Assembly (NCBI GenBank): GCA_013822245.1
Contig: PNKE01000035.1
Location: 1-40,316 of the forward strand
DNA from: Candidatus Solibacter sp.
GTDB lineage: Bacteria > Acidobacteriota > Terriglobia > Bryobacterales > Bryobacteraceae
Direction of reading: 5' to 3'
Length of the DNA stretch: 40,316 nt
Below are positions 7,332 through 15,673 of the stretch, piece by piece (position 1 is the stretch's first letter; every line of letters begins with the position of its first letter). A program made the position numbers and the translations under genes. A model generated the notes under the pieces. It searched no databases. It worked only from the letters and a program-made list of their open reading frames with translations, and had not been told where the DNA came from.

Positions 7332-8129
7332 TCACGCCGGCGCGGCCGGGATACCGATGGCCGCGCGGGCGGCCGCTTCGAGGCCCGGGGCGCAGATGAC
7401 GGCTGAACCTTCATAGATGGACCGCGAGCCGGAGAAGGTGAAATAGCGGGCTCCGGATTCCTCGGCGATCACCTGGAGCGGGGCGAAGTCCCAGGGTTTC
7501 GCGGAGGGTTCGATCCAGAGGTCCATTTTGCCGGCGGCGAGCAGCATGACGTCCCAGGCGCCGCCAAGACAGCGCGCGGACCAGAACAGGTCGGCGAAGT
7601 CGAGGAAGCGTTCGCGGTCGGGGAAGTCGGCGAACTTGGCGGCGAAGTTGCCGCAGAGGACGGCTTTCGAGACATCGGTGATCGCCGAGGCTTGGAGGCG
7701 GGTCTGGACGCCTTCGAACTCGCGCCAGGCGCCGTGACCGCGGGCGGCCCAGTAGATTTCCCCCAACGCCGGGAAGCCGCAGGCGCCGGCCTTGACCTCG
7801 CCCTCGGCCTCCATGGCGATGAAGTTGGCCCACAGGCGGTTGCCGCGGACGAAGTCGCGCGTTCCGTCGATGGGGTCGATGATCCAGCGGCGGCCGCTCA
7901 CCGCCGGTTCGGATGCGCCCTCTTCGCCGAGCAGGCCGTCCTCGGGAAAGCGTTCGCGGATGGCGGAGGCCATGAGGAGTTCACAGGCTTTGTCGGCGGC
8001 GGTGACGGGGGAGTCGTCGGGTTTGTCCTCGACGGAGAAACCGTCGCGCTGGTAGGCGAGGGCGGTCCGGCCGGCGGCGCGGATGAGCGAGACCGCGAGA
8101 TCGAGTTCCTGCTGGTAGTCCGTTGGCAT
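7332..8129 (-). CDS. Inositol-monophosphatase family phosphatase, probable histidinol-phosphatase
   Basis: A 265-residue protein. The metal-binding signatures of the family are present: LLGEEGA at 66-72, WIIDPIDGTRDFVRG at 82-96, and the C-terminal KPWDFAPLQVIAEESGA at 211-227, where Asp214 would coordinate metal. The GTRDF variant and the sequence CLGGAWDVMLLAAGKMDLWIE are typical of HisN-type histidinol-phosphate phosphatases, although inositol-1-phosphatase activity cannot be excluded. No his operon is nearby. AGGAG lies only two bases from the ATG, an unusually short spacing. It is divergent from the acyl-CoA ligase gene with a 70-base gap. Confidence 0.82.
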   Translation of the reverse strand: MPTDYQQELDLAVSLIRAAGRTALAYQRDGFSVEDKPDDSPVTAADKACELLMASAIRERFPEDGLLGEEGASEPAVSGRRWIIDPIDGTRDFVRGNRLWANFIAMEAEGEVKAGACGFPALGEIYWAARGHGAWREFEGVQTRLQASAITDVSKAVLCGNFAAKFADFPDRERFLDFADLFWSARCLGGAWDVMLLAAGKMDLWIEPSAKPWDFAPLQVIAEESGARYFTFSGSRSIYEGSAVICAPGLEAAARAAIGIPAAPA

Positions 8130-8199
8130 CTCTCCTGGAAGGCTATCCTAAAGTGAACGATGCGTGTTCCCTGTTCAAAGTTCGACCGGAGTTCCGCCA

Positions 8200-10020
8200 A
8201 TGCGTAAACTCGCAGCCAACCTGGATCCAAGCCGCCGGACCGTCTACAACATGCTGGTGGCGGCCGCCGAGACGCACGGCTTCGAACCGGCGCTCCATCA
8301 GCCCGACGGCAATGGCGGATACAGGAGCTACAGTTGGGCCGAATACAGGCAACTGGTGGAGGAGATTGCGGCGGGCCTGCGCGCTATCGGCCTTCAGGCA
8401 GGCGGCACGGTGGCGCTGGCGTCGGAGACGCGGGCCGAGTTCTACCTGGCTGACCTGGGCATCATGACGGCGGGGTGCATCGCGGCCGGAGTGTATACGT
8501 CGCTGTCGCATGCCGATCAGGCGCGGACGCTGCTGGCCAGTTCGCCCAAGGCGGTGTTCTTTGAAAGCCCGAAAACCATGGCCGCGCTGGACGCGGCGGG
8601 CACGGCCGCTTTCGAGGGACGGCGGATCCTGTTGACGGGCGAGGCCGGGGGCGCGCTGACGCTGGAACAGTTGCGCAAACGCGGGCGCGAGGCGATGGCT
8701 GTGCATCCGCATTTCGTGGCCAGGTTCACCTCCGGCATCCAGCCCTCCCACCATTGCATTTTGTATCTGACGTCGGGAGCGACGGGCGAGCCCAAAATGG
8801 GGCTGGTGACGCATAACGCGGTGTGCGCCAACTGCGACATGGGTCCGGCGGTGCTGCCGGAGGAGTGCCTGGAATCGGGGTTGGCGTTCCTGCCGTCGGC
8901 GAACATCACCCAGCGGCTGGGCATGGAACTGCTCATGATCCGCATGGGCGTGCAGGTGTATTTCTCGGAAGGGTTGTCCAAGCTGCCCGTGGAGATGAGG
9001 ACGGTGAAGCCGACGTTCTTTATCGCGCCGCCGAGGGTGTGGGAGCGGATGTATGCCAGCATCACGGCCGAGATCCGGAAGAAGCCGGCGGTGATCAGGA
9101 AGCTGTTCTACATCGGGCTGGGCGTGGGCCAGGAGATATCGAGGGCGCGCGAGCAGGGCCGCGAGCCGTCGCCGTTCGCCCGGACGTCGTACAGATTCTT
9201 CGACCGGGTGATTTTCTCGAAAGTGCGGGAGCGGCTGGGCGGGCGGATCAAACTGGCCGTGAGCGGCGCGGCGCCGCTGGCGCGGGGGTTGGCCGATTTC
9301 TTCACGGCGATCGGCCTGCCGCTGGTGGAGGGCTATGGGTTGACCGAGGGCGGGGTGGTTTGCCTCAATCCGTTCGACCACCCGATGCCGGGTTCGATCG
9401 GCAAGCCGCTGCCGGGCGTGGAATTCAGAACATCCGCGGATGGCGAGTTGCTGATCCGGGCCGAAACGCTGTTTGACGGCTACTTCAACGATCCGGAGGC
9501 GACGGCGGCGGTGCTTCGCGAAGGCTGGCTGCATACGGGCGACCTGGCCGAAATCGGCGCGGACGGCTATGTGCGGATCACCGGGCGGAAGAAGGAACTG
9601 ATTGTCAGCTCGAACGGGAAGAAAATCTATCCGTCGAGGATCGAGTCGCTGTTCAAGTTGGAGCCGCTCATCGGGCAGGTGCTGCTGGTAGGCGACCGCC
9701 TGCCGTATGTGGCGGCGCTGCTGACGTTGAACCCGGCGGCGGCGGACGCGATCGCCGGGCTGGAAAAGACGGCCGAGCAGACGACGGCGGGGCTTGCGGG
9801 GTCAGCGGCGGCGCAGGCCGAGGTGAAACGCATCATCCAAAGGGTGAACAAACAACTGGCGCCGTTCGAGCAGATCCGGCGGTTCAGAATACTGGAGCGG
9901 GAGTTTTCCGTGGAAACCGGCGAACTCACGCCAACGATGAAACTTCGGCGGAAGGTGGTGCTGGAAAACTTCCGCGAGGATGTCGAGCAGCTCTACGCCG
10001 GGCGGGAAGATCTGGACTGA
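8200..10020 (+). CDS. Long-chain fatty-acid--CoA ligase (AMP-binding)
   Basis: A 606-residue protein. It activates a long-chain fatty acid to acyl-AMP and then acyl-CoA. Visible motifs are the phosphate loop YLTSGATGEPKMG (about residue 187; the usual final G is replaced by MG), the adenine/acid motif EGYGLTEGG, and the hinge and core motifs LHTGDLAEIGADGYVRITGRKKELIVSSNGKKIYP. These place it with the long-chain FadD15/ACSL-type enzymes. An upstream start at 8164 is possible, but the ATG at 8200 has GGAG 8 bases before it. It is a single gene with no beta-oxidation neighbours. Confidence 0.88.
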   Translation: MRKLAANLDPSRRTVYNMLVAAAETHGFEPALHQPDGNGGYRSYSWAEYRQLVEEIAAGLRAIGLQAGGTVALASETRAEFYLADLGIMTAGCIAAGVYTSLSHADQARTLLASSPKAVFFESPKTMAALDAAGTAAFEGRRILLTGEAGGALTLEQLRKRGREAMAVHPHFVARFTSGIQPSHHCILYLTSGATGEPKMGLVTHNAVCANCDMGPAVLPEECLESGLAFLPSANITQRLGMELLMIRMGVQVYFSEGLSKLPVEMRTVKPTFFIAPPRVWERMYASITAEIRKKPAVIRKLFYIGLGVGQEISRAREQGREPSPFARTSYRFFDRVIFSKVRERLGGRIKLAVSGAAPLARGLADFFTAIGLPLVEGYGLTEGGVVCLNPFDHPMPGSIGKPLPGVEFRTSADGELLIRAETLFDGYFNDPEATAAVLREGWLHTGDLAEIGADGYVRITGRKKELIVSSNGKKIYPSRIESLFKLEPLIGQVLLVGDRLPYVAALLTLNPAAADAIAGLEKTAEQTTAGLAGSAAAQAEVKRIIQRVNKQLAPFEQIRRFRILEREFSVETGELTPTMKLRRKVVLENFREDVEQLYAGREDLD

Positions 10021-10089
10021 ATCGGCATCCCCGGCGGGCGGGCCGAATCCTCAAGCCCCCCAACCGTGCAACCCGATGGAGCGCCCGGT

Positions 10090-11286
10090 TCAGCCTTGGA
10101 TTTGCAGCAACCCGCGGGCGACGGTCGAGATCTGCGGCGCGAGCTGCAACAGAAGCCGCGGCACGAATAGCAGCAATGGAACCAGGGCCAAACGGTCCAT
10201 CCGCCCGAATCCGTCGGCCGCGGCCAGCAGCAGCAGCGGGGTGAAGATGCGCCCGTAGTTGTAGGGCTCGTTCCACATCGGGGCATGGCCAACGAAGGCG
10301 AAGAAGCCGATCCACGCCAGAAGCGCCCAGCCCGCGGGCGAGGCGCCGAGCGTCCGCCACCGCGTCACGGCATACCAGACCGAAAGGGCAAGCCCGGCCA
10401 GGCAGAGGTAGTCGCCCGTGCGGGCGATCAGTTGCCACAGTGGCGGCAGGCTGTAATCGAATGGATCCAGAATCCGGCCGGCGAAATAGCGGAACGGGAT
10501 GAACGTGCCGGCCTCGGCCGCCGAAGCCGGAGTGCCGCTGGCGGCAAAGAGGGTCCAAAGTCCGGCGGGCAGCAAGGCCGAGGCCATGAAAATGGGTTGG
10601 CGGCAACTGCGGTCGCGCCACAAGCTGTAGGCCATCAGAGCAACCGGCCCGATGGCCGCTGTTTCACGGGAAAGGCAGGCGGCGGCGATCGATAGCCAGA
10701 GCCTGACCGGGCGCTGCGTGTCGAAGTAATACAACGTGGCAAGGGTGAATGCGGCAGCCGCGATGTCGACCGTCATGCGGTCGATGGAGATGACGGCGGC
10801 GGGGCTGAACAGAAAGAGGAATCCGAAGGCCGGCGGCCGGCCATGAGCCGATGCCAGCATGGCCATCCAGTACACGCCCAGCGTGACAAGTCCGAGAACA
10901 ACGCCGAAGTAGGCGGCGTCGATCCACGCGTCCTGGCCCAAAGCCAGCGTCCAGGCGGCCAGCGGGACGAGGATGCGGCGGTAACGCATCCGCGGATCGT
11001 CCATCGACCGTTGAAACCCTCGGCGGTTGAAAGGATCATGCGCGATGTAGTGGTACATCTGGCCGTCGTAGCCGGCGCCGGGGAACAGATAGATGTTCTC
11101 GCCCTTCAGCGCCTCCGGCGGCGCATGGAAGCTGCTGCCTGTCGTAAACATCGCCGTCCAATGGCCTTGATAGGTGTAGTGAACGGTGAGGGCGATCCAG
11201 GTCCAGGCCAGCGCCGCGGCGATGAGTCCGGTGAGGGCGGCCTTGCCGGCGGTGGTCAGTGGTGGAAGGCGATTCAACTGCATCAT
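10090..11286 (-). CDS. Polytopic membrane protein, glycan-pathway associated
   Basis: A protein of about 398 residues with around ten hydrophobic segments, beginning near residue 14 (ALTGLIAAALAWTWIAL). The first extracytoplasmic loop contains FPGAGYDGQMYHYIAHDPF, and the last half alternates hydrophobic helices with short loops. This pattern is seen in GT-C-like or undecaprenyl-linked glycan membrane proteins, but I see no clear catalytic DxD or DE motif. The start is uncertain: the ATG pair at 11283-11286 lacks a good ribosome-binding site, and a TTG at 11334 would overlap the glycosyltransferase gene upstream. Its place beside a GT4 enzyme and a sugar-nucleotide dehydrogenase suggests polysaccharide assembly. 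Confidence 0.65.
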   Translation of the reverse strand: MMQLNRLPPLTTAGKAALTGLIAAALAWTWIALTVHYTYQGHWTAMFTTGSSFHAPPEALKGENIYLFPGAGYDGQMYHYIAHDPFNRRGFQRSMDDPRMRYRRILVPLAAWTLALGQDAWIDAAYFGVVLGLVTLGVYWMAMLASAHGRPPAFGFLFLFSPAAVISIDRMTVDIAAAAFTLATLYYFDTQRPVRLWLSIAAACLSRETAAIGPVALMAYSLWRDRSCRQPIFMASALLPAGLWTLFAASGTPASAAEAGTFIPFRYFAGRILDPFDYSLPPLWQLIARTGDYLCLAGLALSVWYAVTRWRTLGASPAGWALLAWIGFFAFVGHAPMWNEPYNYGRIFTPLLLLAAADGFGRMDRLALVPLLLFVPRLLLQLAPQISTVARGLLQIQG

Positions 11287-11314
11287 TGGCGGGTTGGGGC
11301 GGCTGGGTTTCGGC

Positions 11315-12508
11315 CTACCGGCGCGCCTGTTCAAGTATCTGTTCGAAGACCTCGGCCACGCTTTCCATGCCGAACTTCTCTCTGACCACGCGCCCGGCTT
11401 CGCCGGCCATCCGCTGGCGGAAATCGTCTTCCTTCAGCAGGCGCAGACAGGCCTGCTTGAACGCATCCGCCGTGTCGGCCAGCATGATGTCCACGCCGTC
11501 GCGCACCTCCAGGCCCTCGGCGCCGATGGTGGTGGAGACCTGGGCGACGCCCGCGCCCATGGCTTCATAGATCTTCAGCCTGGTGCCGCCGCCGGCGTGG
11601 AGCGGGACGATGGCCGCCTTGGCGCCCCACAGGTAAGGCCGCACGTCGGCGACATTGCCGTGGATGCTGATTCCGGGCGCGAGTCTCCCGATGGACTCCG
11701 CCTCCGCGCCCGGATTTTTTCCGACAATCGCCAGCCGGCAGCCTGAATGCGCCTGCCGGACGCCCGGCAGCACCTCGGCGGCGAACCAGCGCAGGCCGTC
11801 GAGATTCGGACCCCAGTCCAGCGAGCCGACAAAAACCAGTTCGGCGCCCGCCGCGTGGTCCGGTTGGGGGTAGTTCCTTTCCAGGTCCACGCCGGTCGGG
11901 ATCGTGCTTACCCGTGTCGCGCCGAAGCGCTCGCGCATCATGCCCTCGTCGGTCTCGCTCACGGCCACGACTTGGCGGGCGGCCAGGCACTGACGCTTTT
12001 CGAACTCCGCCATCCGGCGGGCCTGCCGGTTCAGATACGCCCGCGCCGCGGGGTTTGAGGCGCGTTGGGCCATCCGCTCCCAGATCACCGTCTCCACGTT
12101 GTGCTGGAACAGCACCATCTCGTCGAGTCTTGCCGTGTTCACCGCCAGTGAAAGGAAATCGCAGACCGCAACGTCGTGCCAGCCCTTCGCCATCTCCTCG
12201 CCGGCCGCTGCGCGGAAGTCAGGCGAAATGTCCCGCTCGATCGTCAGCGGCAGTTCCGACACCAGATTCATCAGCAGTTGGACCGCAAACTCCATCCCGC
12301 CCCGCCGCGGAAGGCTGTGACGGATGAGGCGCGACGACCCGCAGTATTCGCCCACGCTGGCGACGCCATCTTCCTGCCCGTCGAGTTGCATCGACACGAA
12401 TCTGACCTCGTGCCGCCGGTTGAGCCACTTCAGGATGCCCAGGCTGCGGATCTGCCCGCCCTGGGTTGCGGGCTGGAGCAGAAACGGGCTGAACCACAGG
12501 ATTCTCAT
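11315..12508 (-). CDS. GT4-family glycosyltransferase
   Basis: A 397-residue protein starting MRILWFSPFLLQPATQGGQI; a much longer frame upstream is only the shadow of the opposite gene. It has two Rossmann halves (GT-B fold). The N-terminal half has the glycine-rich TQGGQIRSL and the VLFQHNVETV region. The C-terminal half begins ELVFVGSLDWGPNLDGLRWF and carries GGGTRLKIYEAMGAGVAQVSTTIGAEGLEV, the nucleotide-sugar-binding EX7E-like region of GT4 enzymes. It resembles transferases of exopolysaccharide clusters. A TACAAT box lies at 12525-12530, close upstream. The stop is followed within about 30 bases by the membrane-protein gene on the same strand. Confidence 0.85.
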   Translation of the reverse strand: MRILWFSPFLLQPATQGGQIRSLGILKWLNRRHEVRFVSMQLDGQEDGVASVGEYCGSSRLIRHSLPRRGGMEFAVQLLMNLVSELPLTIERDISPDFRAAAGEEMAKGWHDVAVCDFLSLAVNTARLDEMVLFQHNVETVIWERMAQRASNPAARAYLNRQARRMAEFEKRQCLAARQVVAVSETDEGMMRERFGATRVSTIPTGVDLERNYPQPDHAAGAELVFVGSLDWGPNLDGLRWFAAEVLPGVRQAHSGCRLAIVGKNPGAEAESIGRLAPGISIHGNVADVRPYLWGAKAAIVPLHAGGGTRLKIYEAMGAGVAQVSTTIGAEGLEVRDGVDIMLADTADAFKQACLRLLKEDDFRQRMAGEAGRVVREKFGMESVAEVFEQILEQARR

Positions 12509-12616
12509 GGCGAAATCAAAGGGTATTGTAGCCTCTAACCGCCTGCCCGCGCCGGTCTTGCTGTCCGGCTCCGGACGATGTACACCCTTTCCGCCGGGAT
12601 GCCGATGACATAATGG

Positions 12617-13903
12617 ATGGTGACTCAAATGCAACCAGTAGCGGCCCGGCAGACCATTGCAGTTGTAGGACTTGGATATGTCGGCTCGGTGACGGCGGCC
12701 TGCCTGGCTTCGCTCGGCCACCGCGTCATCGGCGTCGACCGGGATCCGATCAAGGTCGACAGCATTTTGCAGGGTCTGCCGCCGTTTTACGAGCCTGGCC
12801 TGGATCAATTTGTCTCCGAAGGCCACGCCAGCGGCCGCCTCACCGCCACCCTCGATCTGGCCGAAGCCATTGGCGATGCCGGCGTGGCGCTGCTGTGTGT
12901 CGGCACGCCCTCCGCCGAGAACGGCGACATCAGTCTGGAACAATTGCGCCGGGTCTGCCAGGAGATCGCTCCCAGACTCGACAGGCGGTCGAAACCGCTG
13001 ATCGTCGCCGTCCGCAGCACGGCGTTTCCCGGCACGGGCGAGGATGTCGTCACGCCGGCCCTGGGCGGCCACCCCATGGCGCCGGTGGTTTCCAATCCCG
13101 AGTTTCTGCGCGAAGGCTGCGCGGTGAAGGATTTCATGGAGCCGTCTCTGCTGGTGGTGGGAAGCGCGTCGCGCGAAGCCGCCCTGACCGTCGCCGGACT
13201 GTATCAGGGACTGCCCGTCGAGGCCCAGATCGTCGCCCTGCGCACGGCCGAAATGATCAAGTACGCCTGCAACGCCTTCCATGCCGTCAAAATCGGCTTC
13301 GCCAACGAGATCGGCGCCATCTCGGCCCGCCTCGGGGTGGATGGCGAGGAGGTGATGAGCGTTCTCTGCAAAGACTACAAGCTCAACACTTCGTCCGCCT
13401 ACCTCCGGCCCGGTTTCGCATTCGGCGGATCCTGCCTGCCGAAGGATCTGCGCGCGATCACCTACCGCGGCCAGAGCCTGAACGTGAAAATGCCCCTGCT
13501 GCAGTCGGTCCTGCCCGGCAACGACGCCCACCTGGCCCGCGCCATCTCCGCCGCCCTGGCCTTCTCCGCCGGAACCACAGGCGTCTACGGACTGGCGTTT
13601 AAGGAGAACACCGACGACCTGCGCGAAAGCCCCGTCATCTACCTCATCGAACAGTTGATCGGCAAAGGCCGCGACCTCCGCGTCTACGATCCGCATATCC
13701 GGATCGACTCGATCTACGGCAGCAACAAGCGCTTTCTGTTCGACACGATCCCGCACATCGGCAGGCTGGTGACGGCGGGTCTGGACGGGTTGTTGACGCA
13801 ATCCGGGCGGATCATTCTTACCCAGTCGCCGCCTGCCGCCGACCGCGCGGCGATCGAAGCCTCCGGTCTGCCGGTGCTCGACATCAGCCGGATCCCGGGA
13901 TAG
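12617..13903 (+). CDS. UDP-glucose/GDP-mannose dehydrogenase family protein, AlgD-like
   Basis: A 428-residue protein. It oxidises a nucleotide sugar (UDP-glucose or GDP-mannose) to the uronic acid with two NAD+. The NAD-binding motif IAVVGLGYVGSVTAACLASLG is at residues 14-34, and the catalytic Cys (about 272) lies in RPGFAFGGSCLPKDLRA. That spelling, with the preceding SSAYLRPG and the following ITYRGQSLNVK, is closer to GDP-mannose 6-dehydrogenase (AlgD) than to common UDP-glucose enzymes. The C-terminal domain (TGVYGLAFKENTDDLRESPVIYLIEQLIGKG) is typical. It is divergent from the GT4 gene and convergent with the GT39 gene. Substrate choice is inference. Confidence 0.88.
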   Translation: MVTQMQPVAARQTIAVVGLGYVGSVTAACLASLGHRVIGVDRDPIKVDSILQGLPPFYEPGLDQFVSEGHASGRLTATLDLAEAIGDAGVALLCVGTPSAENGDISLEQLRRVCQEIAPRLDRRSKPLIVAVRSTAFPGTGEDVVTPALGGHPMAPVVSNPEFLREGCAVKDFMEPSLLVVGSASREAALTVAGLYQGLPVEAQIVALRTAEMIKYACNAFHAVKIGFANEIGAISARLGVDGEEVMSVLCKDYKLNTSSAYLRPGFAFGGSCLPKDLRAITYRGQSLNVKMPLLQSVLPGNDAHLARAISAALAFSAGTTGVYGLAFKENTDDLRESPVIYLIEQLIGKGRDLRVYDPHIRIDSIYGSNKRFLFDTIPHIGRLVTAGLDGLLTQSGRIILTQSPPAADRAAIEASGLPVLDISRIPG

Positions 13904-13912
13904 ACCGCCGGA

Positions 13913-15505
13913 CTACTCAGCCAGATACAGGACCGCCGACGCGCTGTGCGAGGGGGCCAGCAGATCGACGAATCGCTGGGGCGCATGCACGGCCTTCAGG
14001 AAGGTTTGGCCGATGATTTGCAATCGGCCCGCGGCCGGGCGGAATTCCCGCACCCTTTCCCAGGACTCCGGCAGCGGCGTCTTGTCCCGCCCGTCGAGCA
14101 TCACATAGCCGCCCCGGACCCCGTCGGCATCGCGCACCGCCGGCGTCGATGGCCGCATCGCCCGGATCGCGCTGTTGGCCAGCCGTTTGTCATCGGCCGG
14201 CGCGTTAGCGCCGATCCAGTGCACGCCGATGCGAAGGCTGCGCGCGTTCTCGGCCAGCACGATGACGTCGGCCGCCATGCGGTTGGTCATCCAGACGGTG
14301 CGGTCCGCCTCCCCGCCCGCAAACCGCGCCGCCTCGCGCTGTAGAGACATATCCGAGCTGACGTAGCCGATGTATAGGCAAGGCATCCATGTCGCCACAA
14401 TGAAGCCCAGCGCCCCGGCGCGGATCCGCGGCTTGAGCCGCATCGTCCACCACGCCAGCAGCGCCAGCGCGGCGATCGACAGCGGCGTGTAATAGCGCGG
14501 ATCGCGATTCAGCGTGTAGGTGGGAAACTGCAGCGGGAAGAAAAGCTGGAGCAGCGTAAGGCAGACCACCAGCAGCGCCAGCGGCAGGGCGGACGCGTGC
14601 CCGCGGACAATCGCCCAGATCGAAATCGGGAAGACGAAATAGAACAGGAAACCAAACTCCTCGTTGGTCATGAACATCAAGGCCGCTTCCAGCAGGCTGT
14701 TGTTTGAACGGAAGACCTCGTGCGGCAGCGGTCCCGGGATGTAGTCCAACAGAGTCCTGTACTCCTTCACCGGGAACAGCGCCTCGCGCGCGCCCGTGGC
14801 CGCCTTCCAGCGATAGAGCGGATCGCCGGCCAGCGACTGCCATATGGCCAGTTCCAGCGCCAGCACGATCAGGAACCCGCACGCCATCCAGACCAGCATG
14901 CGCGGACCGGGCGGCCGTTTTATCCACCACAGGATGGCGATCGGCGCCAGCAACAGCACGGCGGTTTCCTTCGTCAGGTAGGCCACGCCGAGTGCGAGGC
15001 CGGTAAGCAGAAATAGCCGCCACGACTGGTTGCGGTCCGCGATCAGGTAAAGCAGGAACGCCAATGCGCACCAGAAGCCCACGGCCTGGTCTGCGAACGC
15101 CCTGGTCGAGTAGAAGACATCGTTCGGGTAGACGGCCAGCAGCGCCGCGGTCATCAGCGCCAGGCGCGTGTCGAACAACTGCCGCAGCGCCAGCACCGCC
15201 AGCGCGATCCCGGCCAGCGAGCAGGCCAGCGAATACGCCGTCAGAACCCATTCGTGCGCTCCGAACCCCTTGATCAGCAATCCCATCGGCATCCACGCCC
15301 CGAGGCGCGCGATCCATGGATCGGCCAGCCCCTTGGCTGCAATATCGCCGCCCTGGGCGAAATTCACGGCGTAGGCGACGTAATTACGGTCGTCGGCCCC
15401 TTGGTAGCCGATGTAAAGAAAGAGCCGGACCGCCAGCGCCACCCCCAGGATGGCGAACAGTACAATGGGCCACCGTTTTTCGATCGTCTCTCTGTGGACT
15501 GTCAC
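13913..15505 (-). CDS. GT39 (PMT_2)-like membrane glycosyltransferase
   Basis: A 530-residue protein with a GTG start preceded by GAGGAGG. It has about ten membrane segments in the first 370 residues, beginning at residue 14 (IVLFAILGVALAVRLFLYI), and a soluble C-terminal domain of about 150 residues. The acidic pair in GYQGADDRNYVAYA, directly after the first membrane helix, is where the GT-C catalytic Asp lies in dolichyl- or undecaprenyl-phosphate-sugar-dependent enzymes of the PMT/ArnT family. LTKETAVLLLAPIAILWW is also typical. It probably transfers a sugar from a lipid carrier at the outer face of the membrane. Neighbours are other glycan genes. Confidence 0.82.
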   Translation of the reverse strand: MTVHRETIEKRWPIVLFAILGVALAVRLFLYIGYQGADDRNYVAYAVNFAQGGDIAAKGLADPWIARLGAWMPMGLLIKGFGAHEWVLTAYSLACSLAGIALAVLALRQLFDTRLALMTAALLAVYPNDVFYSTRAFADQAVGFWCALAFLLYLIADRNQSWRLFLLTGLALGVAYLTKETAVLLLAPIAILWWIKRPPGPRMLVWMACGFLIVLALELAIWQSLAGDPLYRWKAATGAREALFPVKEYRTLLDYIPGPLPHEVFRSNNSLLEAALMFMTNEEFGFLFYFVFPISIWAIVRGHASALPLALLVVCLTLLQLFFPLQFPTYTLNRDPRYYTPLSIAALALLAWWTMRLKPRIRAGALGFIVATWMPCLYIGYVSSDMSLQREAARFAGGEADRTVWMTNRMAADVIVLAENARSLRIGVHWIGANAPADDKRLANSAIRAMRPSTPAVRDADGVRGGYVMLDGRDKTPLPESWERVREFRPAAGRLQIIGQTFLKAVHAPQRFVDLLAPSHSASAVLYLAE

Positions 15506-15609
15506 CGGCCCTCCTCTTCGGGGTAGTCTCTCAGAACCTCATCCGCCGGAGCAAGAACCCGCCCGTCAGGCCCGCGGCTCAGACCGCGCCGCCCCCGCCG
15601 GAGTTTCTG

Positions 15610-15642
15610 TTGAGGCGCGCGCGTTCGCGCCTGTGCTAAATT
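15610..15642 (+). promoter_or_regulatory. Candidate promoter of the csm operon
   Basis: An extended -10 element (TGC then TAAATT) lies at 15634-15642, about 30 bases before the cas10 start. A TTGAGG lies at 15610-15615, but the spacing of 21 bases is too long for a classical promoter. A GC hairpin (GGCGCG/CGCGCC) sits between the two. This is weak evidence. Confidence 0.3.
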
Positions 15643-15673
15643 CAGGGTTGATTCTCGCCTGAGGCTTAGTCGC

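Noticed and set aside
9926-10621. A 231-codon minus-strand ORF
   Set aside because: It is an out-of-frame shadow of the membrane-protein gene and extends into the acyl-CoA ligase gene.
11315-13801. An 828-codon minus-strand ORF as one protein
   Set aside because: The first half is antisense to the AlgD-like gene; only the part from 12508 matches a glycosyltransferase.
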